This document shows, one piece after another, positions 31,421 through 40,435 of a stretch of DNA of 64,000 nt (position 1 is its first letter; every line of letters starts with the position of its first letter). Location: NCBI GenBank assembly GCA_025359785.1, contig JANYET010000019.1:1-64000 (forward strand). The letters run 5' to 3'. The notes beneath the pieces were generated by a model. It saw only the letters and a list, made by a program, of their open reading frames with translations, did no database searches and was not told where the DNA came from. The position numbers and the translations under genes were made by a program. This stretch comes from Alphaproteobacteria bacterium. Its GTDB lineage: Bacteria; Pseudomonadota; Alphaproteobacteria; Caulobacterales; Caulobacteraceae.

Positions 31421-33907
31421 ATGAAGAATATCAAAGCCGCAGACGAGATCATGAACGTCGCGCGGCGATCTCACCAAATTCGCAAGTCTCTCATGACGGT
31501 CGCCGCGGGCTTGCTGGCAAGCACGGCGATGACGTCTACGGTATGGGCCCAAGTCAAGGCGCCGCCCGCGCCAGCAAGCCAGGCCGCCGCCACCGTCGAT
31601 GAGATTGTCGTCACGGGATCACTTGACGCCCTGCCTCTCAAAAACGTCGGGTCAATTTTCGGCTTTGACAAGACGCTTGTTGAAACCCCGCGCTCCGCGT
31701 CGACCATCAGCAAGGAACAGATTGAACGCTTTGGCGTGACCGAGATCTACGACCTCGTCGCCCAGGCTCCCGGAACGTTCACGAACTCCTTCTTCGGCGT
31801 CGGCGGCGCGCTCGATATTCGCGGCACGCCTGGCGAGGTCTATTTCCGCGGAATCCGTCGCCTGGACAACGCAGGCAACTATCCGACCCCCATTGGCGCA
31901 TCCGATCGGATCGACATCGTCCGGGGTCCGGCCTCGCCGATCTACGGCCCGTCGAAGACCGGCGGCTATATGAATTTCGTTCCGAAGTCGGCGCGGGTCA
32001 ACGGCACGCTGCTGTCCGCGCCGCAGGGTGAAATCAGCTACACCACGGGCAGCTGGGACAAGGGTGTTCTGACGGCCCAAATTCGTGGCCCCGCCAAGAT
32101 CGGGGACAAGGAATTCGGCTACAGCCTCTACGGCGAAGTCGAGGACTCCGGCAGCTACTACCGCAACATGTCCACCAAGCAGACGATCCTGCAGGCCTCG
32201 TTCGACAGCAATATCACCGACAATCTGCGGGCCGAATTCGGCGGCATGTACCACAAGTACGATGGCCAGCAGAATGGCGGCTGGAACCGCCTGACCCAGG
32301 CCCTGGTGGATAACGGGACCTATATCACCGGGACCGCCAAGCCCGTGCCGGACATCGGTCCGCCCGATGGCAAGATCTCCTTTGCCGAGCTGGCCGCGAT
32401 CGGGGGCCTGGGCCCCTTCGGCGGCTTCGCGTGCGGCGGAGGCGTTTTCGCATCGTCGATCACGAACGCCTGTTTTCCGGCTGGCGGACCCCTGGCCCTG
32501 ACGAATTCCGGAACGGCAAAACTCAGCCGAAGGGATACGCTGACCGGCCCCAACGACGTCCTGAAGAACAAGCAGTCGACCGGCTATTTTGACCTCATCT
32601 ACACGGGCCAGAACGATCTCGAGATCAAGAATCAACTATTCTACGACAAGACGGAAAATCTGAACGAGAATGCCTATGGATTTTCCCAGTTTGTTGATTC
32701 CTATGTTATCGAAGACAAGATTGTCGCGTCCAAGATATTCACCAATTCGACCGGAAAGTTCTCGTATCAACTCTCGCCGTCAATCCGTTACACAAATTTC
32801 CATTTCGGCGATGATTTCACCTACGAATATTTCCATCGGGTTGATCTGATACAGGGCTACACGCCGCTCTCTACGCGACTTCTGTCCACGCAATGCGATT
32901 GCTCGTATTCGGATTATTTGACCGGTCACTATACCGACTATGGCCTGGCCGGCCTCGCTGATCTGGCGTTCGACTTCGGCCTCGATGTCACGCTGGGCGC
33001 GCGGTACGACAAGACCGACGTCGTTTCGACCATCGATCCCAAGCGGCAGCCCGTGGCCGCCGGGACGCAGCTTTCGGCGTCGAACAGCAAGGGCGCCTGG
33101 TCCTGGACGGCCAGCGCCAACTACAAGGCGCCGCTGGGTCTGATCCCGTACGTGACGGTTTCCAAGCAATCGACGATGGTGGTGGGCGAAGGCGCCGAAG
33201 TTCTGGTGTCCGACGTGTCCGGCAATTCGTTTATCGCCGCGTCAAATCTCTATGAGGGCGGCATCAAGGGCAGCTGGCTTGGCGGCAAGCTCTATGGCGC
33301 GGTGTCGGTCTACAAACAGGACCGAACGGACCACAATGTTCAGTCCTCGGTGACCAATCAGTCGGTGGAAACCAAGGGTCTGGAGGCGGAAGTCCGCTGG
33401 GCCGTTGACGAGCACCTGCTGCTCACCGGCGCCTATACGAATACGCGGGTCTATAACCTCTCCTATCTGGATGCCGGCACGGCCTTCAGCTTCTTCGGCA
33501 TCCAGGACCTGAAGAATGTCACCAATCCCGCGCTTTATCTGGGGGGCCAGCCGCTCGGCCTGGTGCCGGTGTTCACGCGAGAGGCCGCGCGGCGTGCGGG
33601 CATTCCTGAAAACGTGATTTCTGGAACGGCCACCTACGCCTTCGACAACGGCCTGGCCTTCGCCGCCAGCGCCTCGCATGTGCAGTCGGTGTGGTCGGGC
33701 CAGTCCCAGGTCGTGCGCCTGCCGGCCTATACGCTGGTCGATCTGAGCGCGTCCTATCGGAAGGATAAGTGGCTGTTCCGCGCGGTCGTGAAGAACGCCA
33801 CCGACGCCACCTATTTCCGGGCCAACTTCACGGAGCTGTTCGGCAGCACCATCGTGTTGCCGGAAAAGCCCCGGAGCTTCCAGGCCACGATCGCCTACAA
33901 CTTCTGA
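31421..33907 (+). CDS. TonB-dependent receptor, candidate purine-related importer
   Basis: An 828-residue outer-membrane receptor without STN domain. It has a signal peptide (MTVAAGLLASTAMTSTVWAQ), TonB box-like DEIVVTGS, plug (RSASTISKEQIERFGVTEIYDLVAQAPG, ASDRIDIVRGPASPIYGPSKTGGYMNFVPKS) and a barrel ending in ATIAYNF. The gene body around 32640-32900 is noticeably AT-richer than its neighbours, a possible sign of transfer or weaker selection. It is followed at 57 bases by an 8-oxoguanine-deaminase-type gene and then a nucleobase permease, so its ligand may be a purine or related heterocycle. ATG 31421 is used; a later ATG also precedes the signal peptide. Confidence 0.9.
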   Translation: MKNIKAADEIMNVARRSHQIRKSLMTVAAGLLASTAMTSTVWAQVKAPPAPASQAAATVDEIVVTGSLDALPLKNVGSIFGFDKTLVETPRSASTISKEQIERFGVTEIYDLVAQAPGTFTNSFFGVGGALDIRGTPGEVYFRGIRRLDNAGNYPTPIGASDRIDIVRGPASPIYGPSKTGGYMNFVPKSARVNGTLLSAPQGEISYTTGSWDKGVLTAQIRGPAKIGDKEFGYSLYGEVEDSGSYYRNMSTKQTILQASFDSNITDNLRAEFGGMYHKYDGQQNGGWNRLTQALVDNGTYITGTAKPVPDIGPPDGKISFAELAAIGGLGPFGGFACGGGVFASSITNACFPAGGPLALTNSGTAKLSRRDTLTGPNDVLKNKQSTGYFDLIYTGQNDLEIKNQLFYDKTENLNENAYGFSQFVDSYVIEDKIVASKIFTNSTGKFSYQLSPSIRYTNFHFGDDFTYEYFHRVDLIQGYTPLSTRLLSTQCDCSYSDYLTGHYTDYGLAGLADLAFDFGLDVTLGARYDKTDVVSTIDPKRQPVAAGTQLSASNSKGAWSWTASANYKAPLGLIPYVTVSKQSTMVVGEGAEVLVSDVSGNSFIAASNLYEGGIKGSWLGGKLYGAVSVYKQDRTDHNVQSSVTNQSVETKGLEAEVRWAVDEHLLLTGAYTNTRVYNLSYLDAGTAFSFFGIQDLKNVTNPALYLGGQPLGLVPVFTREAARRAGIPENVISGTATYAFDNGLAFAASASHVQSVWSGQSQVVRLPAYTLVDLSASYRKDKWLFRAVVKNATDATYFRANFTELFGSTIVLPEKPRSFQATIAYNF

Positions 33908-33963
33908 CGTGATGCGGGGTGGCGGCTTTCCGCCGCCCCGCATGCTGCCGAGCAGGACTCTCT

Positions 33964-35319
33964 TTGGCCAAGAGCCTCTTCCTCAAGAATTGCGATGTGA
34001 TCGTCACCATGGACGCCGAGCGCCGGGAAATCCGCGGCGGCGCTATCCATGTGGTCGGCGACCGGATCGCGGCGATCGGTGCAGACCTGGCCCAGCCAGG
34101 CGATGTCGATGAGGTGCTCGACCTGACCGGCCACATCGTCTGCCCCGGCCTGATCAACACCCATCATCACATGTTCCAGAGCCTCACCCGGGCTTTGCCC
34201 GCGGCTCAGAACGCGAGCCTGTTTGGCTGGCTGAAGGCCCTCTATCCGATCTGGGCGCGATTGACCCCGGAGATGATCCGCGTTTCCACCCAGACGGCCA
34301 TGGCCGAACTGCTGCTCAGCGGCTGCACCACCTCGTCCGATCACCTCTACCTGTTCCCCAACGGCGCGCGGCTGGACGACAGCATCGAAGGCGCGGCTGA
34401 GATCGGCATGCGGTTTCATGCGGCGCGGGGCGCCATGAGCATCGGCGAAAGCCTGGGCGGCCTGCCGCCGGACGCCCTGATCGAACCCGAAGCCAAGATC
34501 CTGCGCGACACCGCCCGGCTGATCGAGACCTTTCACGACCCTGCCCCCAGGGCGATGCTGCGCATCGTGGCCGCGCCCTGCTCGCCGTTCTCCGTCAGCC
34601 GCGAACTGATGCGGGACACCGCCATCCTCGCCCGCCAGCACGGGGTCCGTCTGCACACCCACCTCGCCGAGAACCGCGACGACGTGGCCTACAGCCTTGA
34701 GCGCTACGGCTGCACGCCCGCCCGCTACGCCGAAGATGTGGGCTGGCTGGGGCCCGACGTGTGGCACGCCCACTGCGTCCAACTCGATGCGGAGGGGATC
34801 GGCCTGTTCGGCGCGTCGGGGACTGGCGTCGCCCACTGCCCCTGCTCGAACATGCGGCTGGGATCGGGGATCGCGCCGATCGGGCGCATGCGCCGCGCCG
34901 GCGTGCCGGTCGGCATCGGCGTCGACGGCTCCGCGTCCAACGATGCCGCCCATCTACTGAGCGAGGTGCGCCAGGCCATGCTGCTGCAACGGGTCGGTTT
35001 TGGGCCCGACGCCATGACCGGCCGCGAGGCCCTGGAGATCGGAACCCTTGGTGGCGCACAGGTGCTGGGGCGCGACGATATCGGCGCGTTGTCGGTGGGC
35101 ATGGCCGCCGACCTGGCGGTCTTTGACCTCAACGCCATTACCTTCGCCGGCGCCGGGCGTGACCCCGTCGCGGCGCTCGCCTTCTGCGGACCGGTCTCGG
35201 CGGCCTACACGATCGTCAACGGGCGAGTGATTGTCCGGCAGGGCCGGCTGACCACGGCCGATCTTCCAGCCCTGATACGGAGGCACAACAGCCTCGCCGC
35301 CCAGCTCATCGACGGCTGA
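33964..35319 (+). CDS. amidohydrolase, 8-oxoguanine deaminase-like
   Basis: A 451-residue cytosolic metal-dependent deaminase of the AtzB/TrzN/guanine-deaminase group. Metal ligands H67 and H69 lie in GLINTHHHMFQSLTRALP, further ligands in RLHTHLAENRDD and WHAHCVQL, and the catalytic Asp in GIGVDGSASND. The sequence HHHMFQSLTRA with AQNASLFGWLKALYPIW and the CTTSSDHLYLFP string fit 8-oxoguanine deaminase, which converts 8-oxoguanine to urate; hydroxyatrazine-type hydrolases are close relatives. TTG 33964 with AGGA upstream gives the best N-terminus (AKSLFLKNCDVIVT). It precedes a nucleobase permease, supporting a purine substrate. Confidence 0.85.
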   Translation: MAKSLFLKNCDVIVTMDAERREIRGGAIHVVGDRIAAIGADLAQPGDVDEVLDLTGHIVCPGLINTHHHMFQSLTRALPAAQNASLFGWLKALYPIWARLTPEMIRVSTQTAMAELLLSGCTTSSDHLYLFPNGARLDDSIEGAAEIGMRFHAARGAMSIGESLGGLPPDALIEPEAKILRDTARLIETFHDPAPRAMLRIVAAPCSPFSVSRELMRDTAILARQHGVRLHTHLAENRDDVAYSLERYGCTPARYAEDVGWLGPDVWHAHCVQLDAEGIGLFGASGTGVAHCPCSNMRLGSGIAPIGRMRRAGVPVGIGVDGSASNDAAHLLSEVRQAMLLQRVGFGPDAMTGREALEIGTLGGAQVLGRDDIGALSVGMAADLAVFDLNAITFAGAGRDPVAALAFCGPVSAAYTIVNGRVIVRQGRLTTADLPALIRRHNSLAAQLIDG

Positions 35320-35488
35320 TGTGGTGCGACCCGGCCGCTCCGAATTCCGGGTCTTTCTGCGTAAAGATTCAGCATCCGCCTCGACCCGTCGCGTCCGGGG
35401 CCTCCCCTATGCGCGGCGCGCGCCCTGGCGCGAATAGCCTCGAGGTGGTGTCCAGGCGGAAACGCCCGACGGTGACGAGCAGGCCCTG

Positions 35489-36811
35489 ATGACCCATCCC
35501 GTGGACGACGTCCTGCCGCCGGGCCGCCTGCTGGTCCTGGCGCTTCAGCATGTGCTGACCATGTATGCCGGCGCGGTCACGGTGCCGCTGGTGATCGCCG
35601 GGGCCCTGCACCTCGCCACCGATCAGACGGCCTATCTGGTGAGTTCGGACCTCGTGGCCTGCGGGATCGTCACGCTGATTCAGTGCATCGGGATAGGCTT
35701 CATCGGCGTGCGTCTGCCGGTCATGATGGGCGTAACCTTCGTGTCCGTTGGTCCCAGCATCGCCATCGCCTCCAACCCGGCTCTCGGACTGCCCGGGGTC
35801 TTCGGCGCCACCATGGTGTCGGGGCTGATCGGCGTGCTGATCGCGCCCTGGTTCAGCCGCCTCTCACGCCTGTTCGCGCCCGTGGTCACCGGCACCGCCA
35901 TGCTACTGATCGGGGTATCGCTGATGGGGGTGGCGATCAACTGGATCGCCGGCGGCGGCGCGGGTGGTGCGCCGGGCGAGCTCTGGGGCGTTGCCATAGC
36001 GGTCGTGGTGATCCTGATCATCCTGGGCGTCACCCGCTTCGCCGGCGGCTTCCTGGCGAACACCGCCGTCCTCATCGGTATCGGCGCCGGCTTCGCCGCC
36101 GCCTGGGCATCGGGCCGCGTCGACCTGACCGCCGTGGCGAACGCCGGTTGGTTCAGCCTGGTTTCGCCACTGCATTTCGGCTTGCCGAGATTCGACCTGC
36201 TGGCCGCGGCGTCTATGACCGTGGTCATGTTGATCACCATGGTCGAGTCCAGCGGCATGCTGTTCGCCCTGGGCCGCATCGTCGACAAGCCGCTGACCGC
36301 GGACGATCTGGCGCGAGGCCTGCGCGCCGACGCCGTCGGAGCCCTGGTCGGCGGCTTCCTCAACAGCCTGCCCTACACCTCCTATTCCCAGAACGTGGCC
36401 ATCGTGGCCATGACCGGCGTCCGCAGCCGGTTCGTTTGCGCGGCGGCCGGCGTGATGCTTCTCCTGCTGGGGACCCTTCCCAAGCTGTCCTATCTCGTCA
36501 CCGCCATTCCTTCCCCGGTGCTCGGCGGCGCGGCGCTGGTGATGTTCGGCATGGTCGCCGCCAACGGGGTCCAGACCCTGGGCCAGGCCAATCTGAGCCA
36601 TAAGAAGAACCTCTACGTGGTCGCCTTGGGCCTGGGCGTCGGACTTATCCCCGTGGCCGACGAGCGGTTCTTCGACAGATTTCCACCCGCTGCGGCGAGC
36701 TTCCTGCACAACGGGGTGATGCTGGGCATTGTCACCGCTGTGCTTCTGAATCTGCTCCTGAATCGCAGCCCGCCCGCGGCGGCGGCGGCCTCGGTCGAGG
36801 CCAATCCATGA
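35489..36811 (+). CDS. nucleobase:cation symporter-2 (uracil-xanthine permease) family protein
   Basis: A 440-residue inner-membrane carrier with about 14 helices. Signatures: LALQHVLTMYAGAVTVPLVIAGAL at the start, IGIGFIGVRLPVMMGVTFVSVGP, the NAT motif region ITMVESSGMLFALGRI and NSLPYTSYSQNVAIVAMTGVRSRF. The start motif QHVLTMYAG and the ESSGM motif suggest a xanthine/urate-type rather than uracil carrier. It lies 169 bases after the deaminase, in the same direction, completing a receptor-deaminase-permease set. Confidence 0.92.
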   Translation: MTHPVDDVLPPGRLLVLALQHVLTMYAGAVTVPLVIAGALHLATDQTAYLVSSDLVACGIVTLIQCIGIGFIGVRLPVMMGVTFVSVGPSIAIASNPALGLPGVFGATMVSGLIGVLIAPWFSRLSRLFAPVVTGTAMLLIGVSLMGVAINWIAGGGAGGAPGELWGVAIAVVVILIILGVTRFAGGFLANTAVLIGIGAGFAAAWASGRVDLTAVANAGWFSLVSPLHFGLPRFDLLAAASMTVVMLITMVESSGMLFALGRIVDKPLTADDLARGLRADAVGALVGGFLNSLPYTSYSQNVAIVAMTGVRSRFVCAAAGVMLLLLGTLPKLSYLVTAIPSPVLGGAALVMFGMVAANGVQTLGQANLSHKKNLYVVALGLGVGLIPVADERFFDRFPPAAASFLHNGVMLGIVTAVLLNLLLNRSPPAAAAASVEANP

Positions 36812-36934
36812 TCGGGCCGAAGGCGCCTGTGGAAACGCCGATAGCAAGGACTGAGCGGACTGTGTGTAACGGGACGGACTCTATCCGATAGCCACCCGCT
36901 AGCCGTCTCACCGACGAGGGCGCGTGCCGAGCGC

Positions 36935-37501
36935 CTACTCCGGCGTGAGGTTGGCTGCCGGCGCGGCGTCGGTCAGCACGAAGCAGATGCGCGCGATCTC
37001 GCCGGAGCGGTTGGCCCAGGCGTGGCTGGTCCCGCGCTGGATCAGGATGTCGCCGGCTCGCATCACCGTCTCGTCTTCGTCCAGGATCGCCACCAGCTCG
37101 CCCTGCAGCAGGATGGCGTAGTCGATGGTGTCGGTGGTGTGCATGCCCGGATGGCGCGTGTGGCCCTCGTGATGGTCGGCGTCGGCGAACATGGCGGCAA
37201 AGACCGCATCGGTCTGGCGGCGGCGCTCTTCCGGATCGTTGGACTCTGGCGGAATGTCGATCACCCGGATCACCGTCCCGCCGGGCGGCGGCAGGACGCC
37301 GGTATGCTCGGTGACGGTGTCTGGCGCATCGACCGGAGCGTCGGCGCCCAGCGTCCGCCACAGGTTGTTATTCCGGTAGCCATCGCGAGCCGCCATGGTC
37401 AGCATGGCTGGCGAGACCCCGTCCTCGGCGATATAGGACCGGCCCTCGGCGTTGATCCCGGTCAGGATGCGCCGCACCGGCGGCAAGGGCGTGAGCGCCA
37501 T
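36935..37501 (-). CDS. cupin-domain protein
   Basis: A 188-residue protein with a single RmlC-like cupin in its C-terminal half: HHEGHTRHPGMHTTDTIDYA, LLQGELVAILDEDE, then AGDILIQRGTSHAWANRSGE, which supply the usual His/Glu metal-binding set. The N-terminal half (RRILTGINAEGRSYIAEDG) resembles cupins found with small-molecule catabolic genes. ATG 37501 is the start with CCAGGAC upstream; the longer open frame is antisense to the M14 gene and unlikely. It follows the M14 peptidase by 17 bases on the same strand, so it ends the permease-hydrolase-peptidase series. Metal and substrate unknown. Confidence 0.83.
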   Translation of the reverse strand: MALTPLPPVRRILTGINAEGRSYIAEDGVSPAMLTMAARDGYRNNNLWRTLGADAPVDAPDTVTEHTGVLPPPGGTVIRVIDIPPESNDPEERRRQTDAVFAAMFADADHHEGHTRHPGMHTTDTIDYAILLQGELVAILDEDETVMRAGDILIQRGTSHAWANRSGEIARICFVLTDAAPAANLTPE

Positions 37502-37518
37502 GTCCTGGATCCCCTTCG

Positions 37519-40320
37519 CTAATGTTTGCCGCCGACCGCCGGTCCGTACATCAGGCCGTTGAAGACGAACTTGAAGGTGCCATAGGCCTGGCCGCGCATG
37601 GCGACCTCCGGGCCCAGCAGGAAGACCTTCCCCTTGCCGTAGCTGGCGTCGACGACGCCCACCGTGCCGTCCAGCGCCTTCTGGCCCCAGGCCCAGCCAC
37701 TGAGCAGCGGATCGGGCCCATCGAACCAAGACACGGGCTTCGCCTGATCCGGCGCGGTTATTTTGAAGACCGGGCTGGAGTCGAAGAAGATGTCGACCTT
37801 GTCCGCGAAGCCGAAGCCCAGCGGGTCCTTGTTGTCGACCCGGGCCGATAGCACCGACCCGGGGATGTAGTATTTCGATGACGGCAACGGCTCGGGCTTG
37901 CCGTTCTTGCCCATCTGCACGAGCGGGTTCTCGGTCAGCTTCAGATATTCGCCGAGCCGCGTCGAGCCGCCGATGGCGATGGCTGTGCCGCCGTTCTCGA
38001 TGAAAGCCTTCACCTGCGGCAGCGTCTTCTCCTCGGTGATCCGGCCCAGCCGCTTGCGGTATTTCTCCGGCGCCTCATCGGGCTTCGGCAGGCTTCCAAA
38101 CCCGCCGCCGCCGTAGCGGCTGCCCGCGCCGGGAATCGCCCCATCGACGAACAGCAGGGCGTCGTACCTGGCGTTGAGGTTGCCGGCGTCGAGTTCCGGT
38201 CCGTAGACCAGCGCGTAGGGAAACTCGAACTGCTCCACGACCCACTGCATCCAGCCCGAGGTGATCAGGCCGCCGTAGGTGTCGACGATGCCGATGCGCG
38301 GAGTCTTCAGGGGCATTTTCTCGCCCTTCGGCGCGGAGCCTTGCGCGTAGGCGTCGATGCCGAGCTCGCCGACGCTCCTGGCGATCACCGCCTTGGCCGC
38401 GCCCGACGCCGGGACCCAGACCGCGCCCGGGCCGAACTCCTTGCCGCCGGCTTGGCTCGCCGTCTTGATCCAATAGACCGGCGCACCGGCCTTCTGCAGC
38501 CGGTTGGTCAGGGTGAAGCTGTTGTTGGTCCGGTGGTCGAGCAGCCAGCCCGCCGCGCCTGAGCCCACGATCCTGCCGGGCGGCGGCGCCATGACCTCAT
38601 TGAACGGCAGGAACGCTCCGGAGAAATCGTCGAGGACGCGGTCGAACTTCACCCCCATCTGGAAGGCCAGCGTGTAGCCGGTGATGTCATAGGGCTTGAT
38701 CGGCGGGCCGCCGGGGAATTCGAAATCCTGCGGGTGATCCTGCGGTTCGAACATGTCGAGGATATGCGGACGGTAGGCCTGGTCGCAGGTCACCACGAAG
38801 GTCCCGGCCGGATAGGTCTTGCCGTTCGCCGTGAACGCCGCCGTCGCCCGTTTCACCTCGACGCCGGACTTGATCAGGGCGTTCAGGAACTTCACCGTCG
38901 TCGGCATGTCCGGCTGGTCCAGCGGCAGGATGTAGCCGCGCGGATCACGCTGGTCCGGCGCATGCAGGACGCTGTCGTAGAGTTTCGCATCGACAACCGC
39001 GGCGAAGTCGCCGTTGCCGGCCAGGCCGTCGCCGCGCGGACCCCGCGCCGGAGCCCCCGCTGCCTTGGCGGCCTCCTGCACGGCGGCGACCCGCTTGGGG
39101 GTCACCGTCCAGCTGTCCTGCGCCGCCCGTTTCAGGGAATTGCGGCCCATCAGATAGCGGTTGTAGAGCAGGTCCTCGCGGTTCTTGGACGCGTAATCCA
39201 TGACCGCGCGGTCCATGGTCTTGATGTATTCGATGGTCTGCCTGAAGTGCCAGGTCTGCGGCGGAACGGGGTAGAGCTCGTCCTGGTTGGAGAGCTGTTT
39301 CGCGGGTACGAAGGGCAGCTGCATCGGCGTCGGGCTGCCGATGATCTCGGTCAGGATGCCCACCACATTGTGGAAATAGCCGGTGGTCCTCAAGCCGCCG
39401 TTGAACCAAGTCGAATAGGGCGCGCCGCTGCGCGAGGCCGAGCCCGGCTTGTCCTCGGCGATCAGCCGGCCGTGCATGGCCGCGGCCACCCCGTCCAGCT
39501 CGCTCAGCACCAACGGGTCGAAGTGGTAGTTGGACGGATTGCGGAACGGCGGCACGAAGACGACGGCGCCCAGCGGCCCGGTCTGGTGCTCGTTGTAGAC
39601 AATCTGCGGGTGCCAGTCCTTGAACATCGCCCGGTTGATCGCCGTCGTCTCGGGCATGTTCGACATGTAGTATTCGCGATTGTTGTCGTGGCCGACATAG
39701 CGCTGATAGAGCTCCGGCAGATCGGCCAGCGACCGCGCCTTCGGGTCGGCCTTGCGCATGTACCAATCAGCGACCAGCTGGTGGCCGTCCGGGTTCGGCA
39801 GGACGAAAAGCGTGATGTCGTCATTGAGCAGACGCATCGTCTCCGGATCGGTCTTCGAGACCATCTCGTAGACGATCTGAATCTGGGTCTGGGCATTGGA
39901 GACCTCGCTGGCGTGCAGGCCTCCGTCGATCCAGACGGTCGCCTTGCCTTCGCGGGCGAGCGCATGGGCCTCGGCGTCGGTCAGGCCCTTGGCGAGCGCC
40001 AGGCGCCTGTCGATCTCGATCAGCCGGTCGAGCTTCTTGAGGTTCTCCGGCGAGGAAACCACCGCCATCCAGATGTCGCGGCCCTCGACGCTTTTGCCGA
40101 GGCTGACCAGCTTCATCCGGTCGCTCTCCGAGGCGAGCTTTTTCCAGTAGGCGGTGGTCTGGTCGTAGTTGGCCAGGAAGTAGTCGTCGCCAGGCTCCGA
40201 GCCGTTCAGCGCCTGCTTGGGCGTGGTGATCTGCGGCGCAGCTTGGGCCACGCCCGCGCCTTGCCAAATGAGCGCCAGAGCCATGCCCGCGAACAACGCT
40301 GATTTCATAGACTTCCCCAT
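37519..40320 (-). CDS. M14-family zinc carboxypeptidase with C-terminal glutamine-amidotransferase-like region
   Basis: A 933-residue secreted metallopeptidase. Signal peptide (SALFAGMALALIWQGAGVAQAA), then the M14 catalytic domain with zinc ligands H136 and E139 in GGLHASEVSNAQ and downstream conserved NPDGHQLVADWYMRK and HDNNREYYMSN; the third ligand region appears at NEHQTGP. Past about residue 600 comes a large C-terminal part with an alpha/beta class I glutamine-amidotransferase-like look (RIGIVDTYGGLITSGWMQWVVEQFEFPY, GGTAIAIGGSTRLGEYL). Such enzymes cleave peptides or amides in the periplasm. Placed in a set with a permease, a serine hydrolase and a cupin. Confidence 0.88.
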   Translation of the reverse strand: MGKSMKSALFAGMALALIWQGAGVAQAAPQITTPKQALNGSEPGDDYFLANYDQTTAYWKKLASESDRMKLVSLGKSVEGRDIWMAVVSSPENLKKLDRLIEIDRRLALAKGLTDAEAHALAREGKATVWIDGGLHASEVSNAQTQIQIVYEMVSKTDPETMRLLNDDITLFVLPNPDGHQLVADWYMRKADPKARSLADLPELYQRYVGHDNNREYYMSNMPETTAINRAMFKDWHPQIVYNEHQTGPLGAVVFVPPFRNPSNYHFDPLVLSELDGVAAAMHGRLIAEDKPGSASRSGAPYSTWFNGGLRTTGYFHNVVGILTEIIGSPTPMQLPFVPAKQLSNQDELYPVPPQTWHFRQTIEYIKTMDRAVMDYASKNREDLLYNRYLMGRNSLKRAAQDSWTVTPKRVAAVQEAAKAAGAPARGPRGDGLAGNGDFAAVVDAKLYDSVLHAPDQRDPRGYILPLDQPDMPTTVKFLNALIKSGVEVKRATAAFTANGKTYPAGTFVVTCDQAYRPHILDMFEPQDHPQDFEFPGGPPIKPYDITGYTLAFQMGVKFDRVLDDFSGAFLPFNEVMAPPPGRIVGSGAAGWLLDHRTNNSFTLTNRLQKAGAPVYWIKTASQAGGKEFGPGAVWVPASGAAKAVIARSVGELGIDAYAQGSAPKGEKMPLKTPRIGIVDTYGGLITSGWMQWVVEQFEFPYALVYGPELDAGNLNARYDALLFVDGAIPGAGSRYGGGGFGSLPKPDEAPEKYRKRLGRITEEKTLPQVKAFIENGGTAIAIGGSTRLGEYLKLTENPLVQMGKNGKPEPLPSSKYYIPGSVLSARVDNKDPLGFGFADKVDIFFDSSPVFKITAPDQAKPVSWFDGPDPLLSGWAWGQKALDGTVGVVDASYGKGKVFLLGPEVAMRGQAYGTFKFVFNGLMYGPAVGGKH

Positions 40321-40435
40321 GCCCGACGCGAGGCTCGAAACCGCCAAACCCGCTGGATGGCGGAAGCTACCGCTCCCGCGCGGCGAGTCGATCTCTAAGC
40401 TGCAATCTTTCTCAGCGATTGCCTGCCGGACGGGC

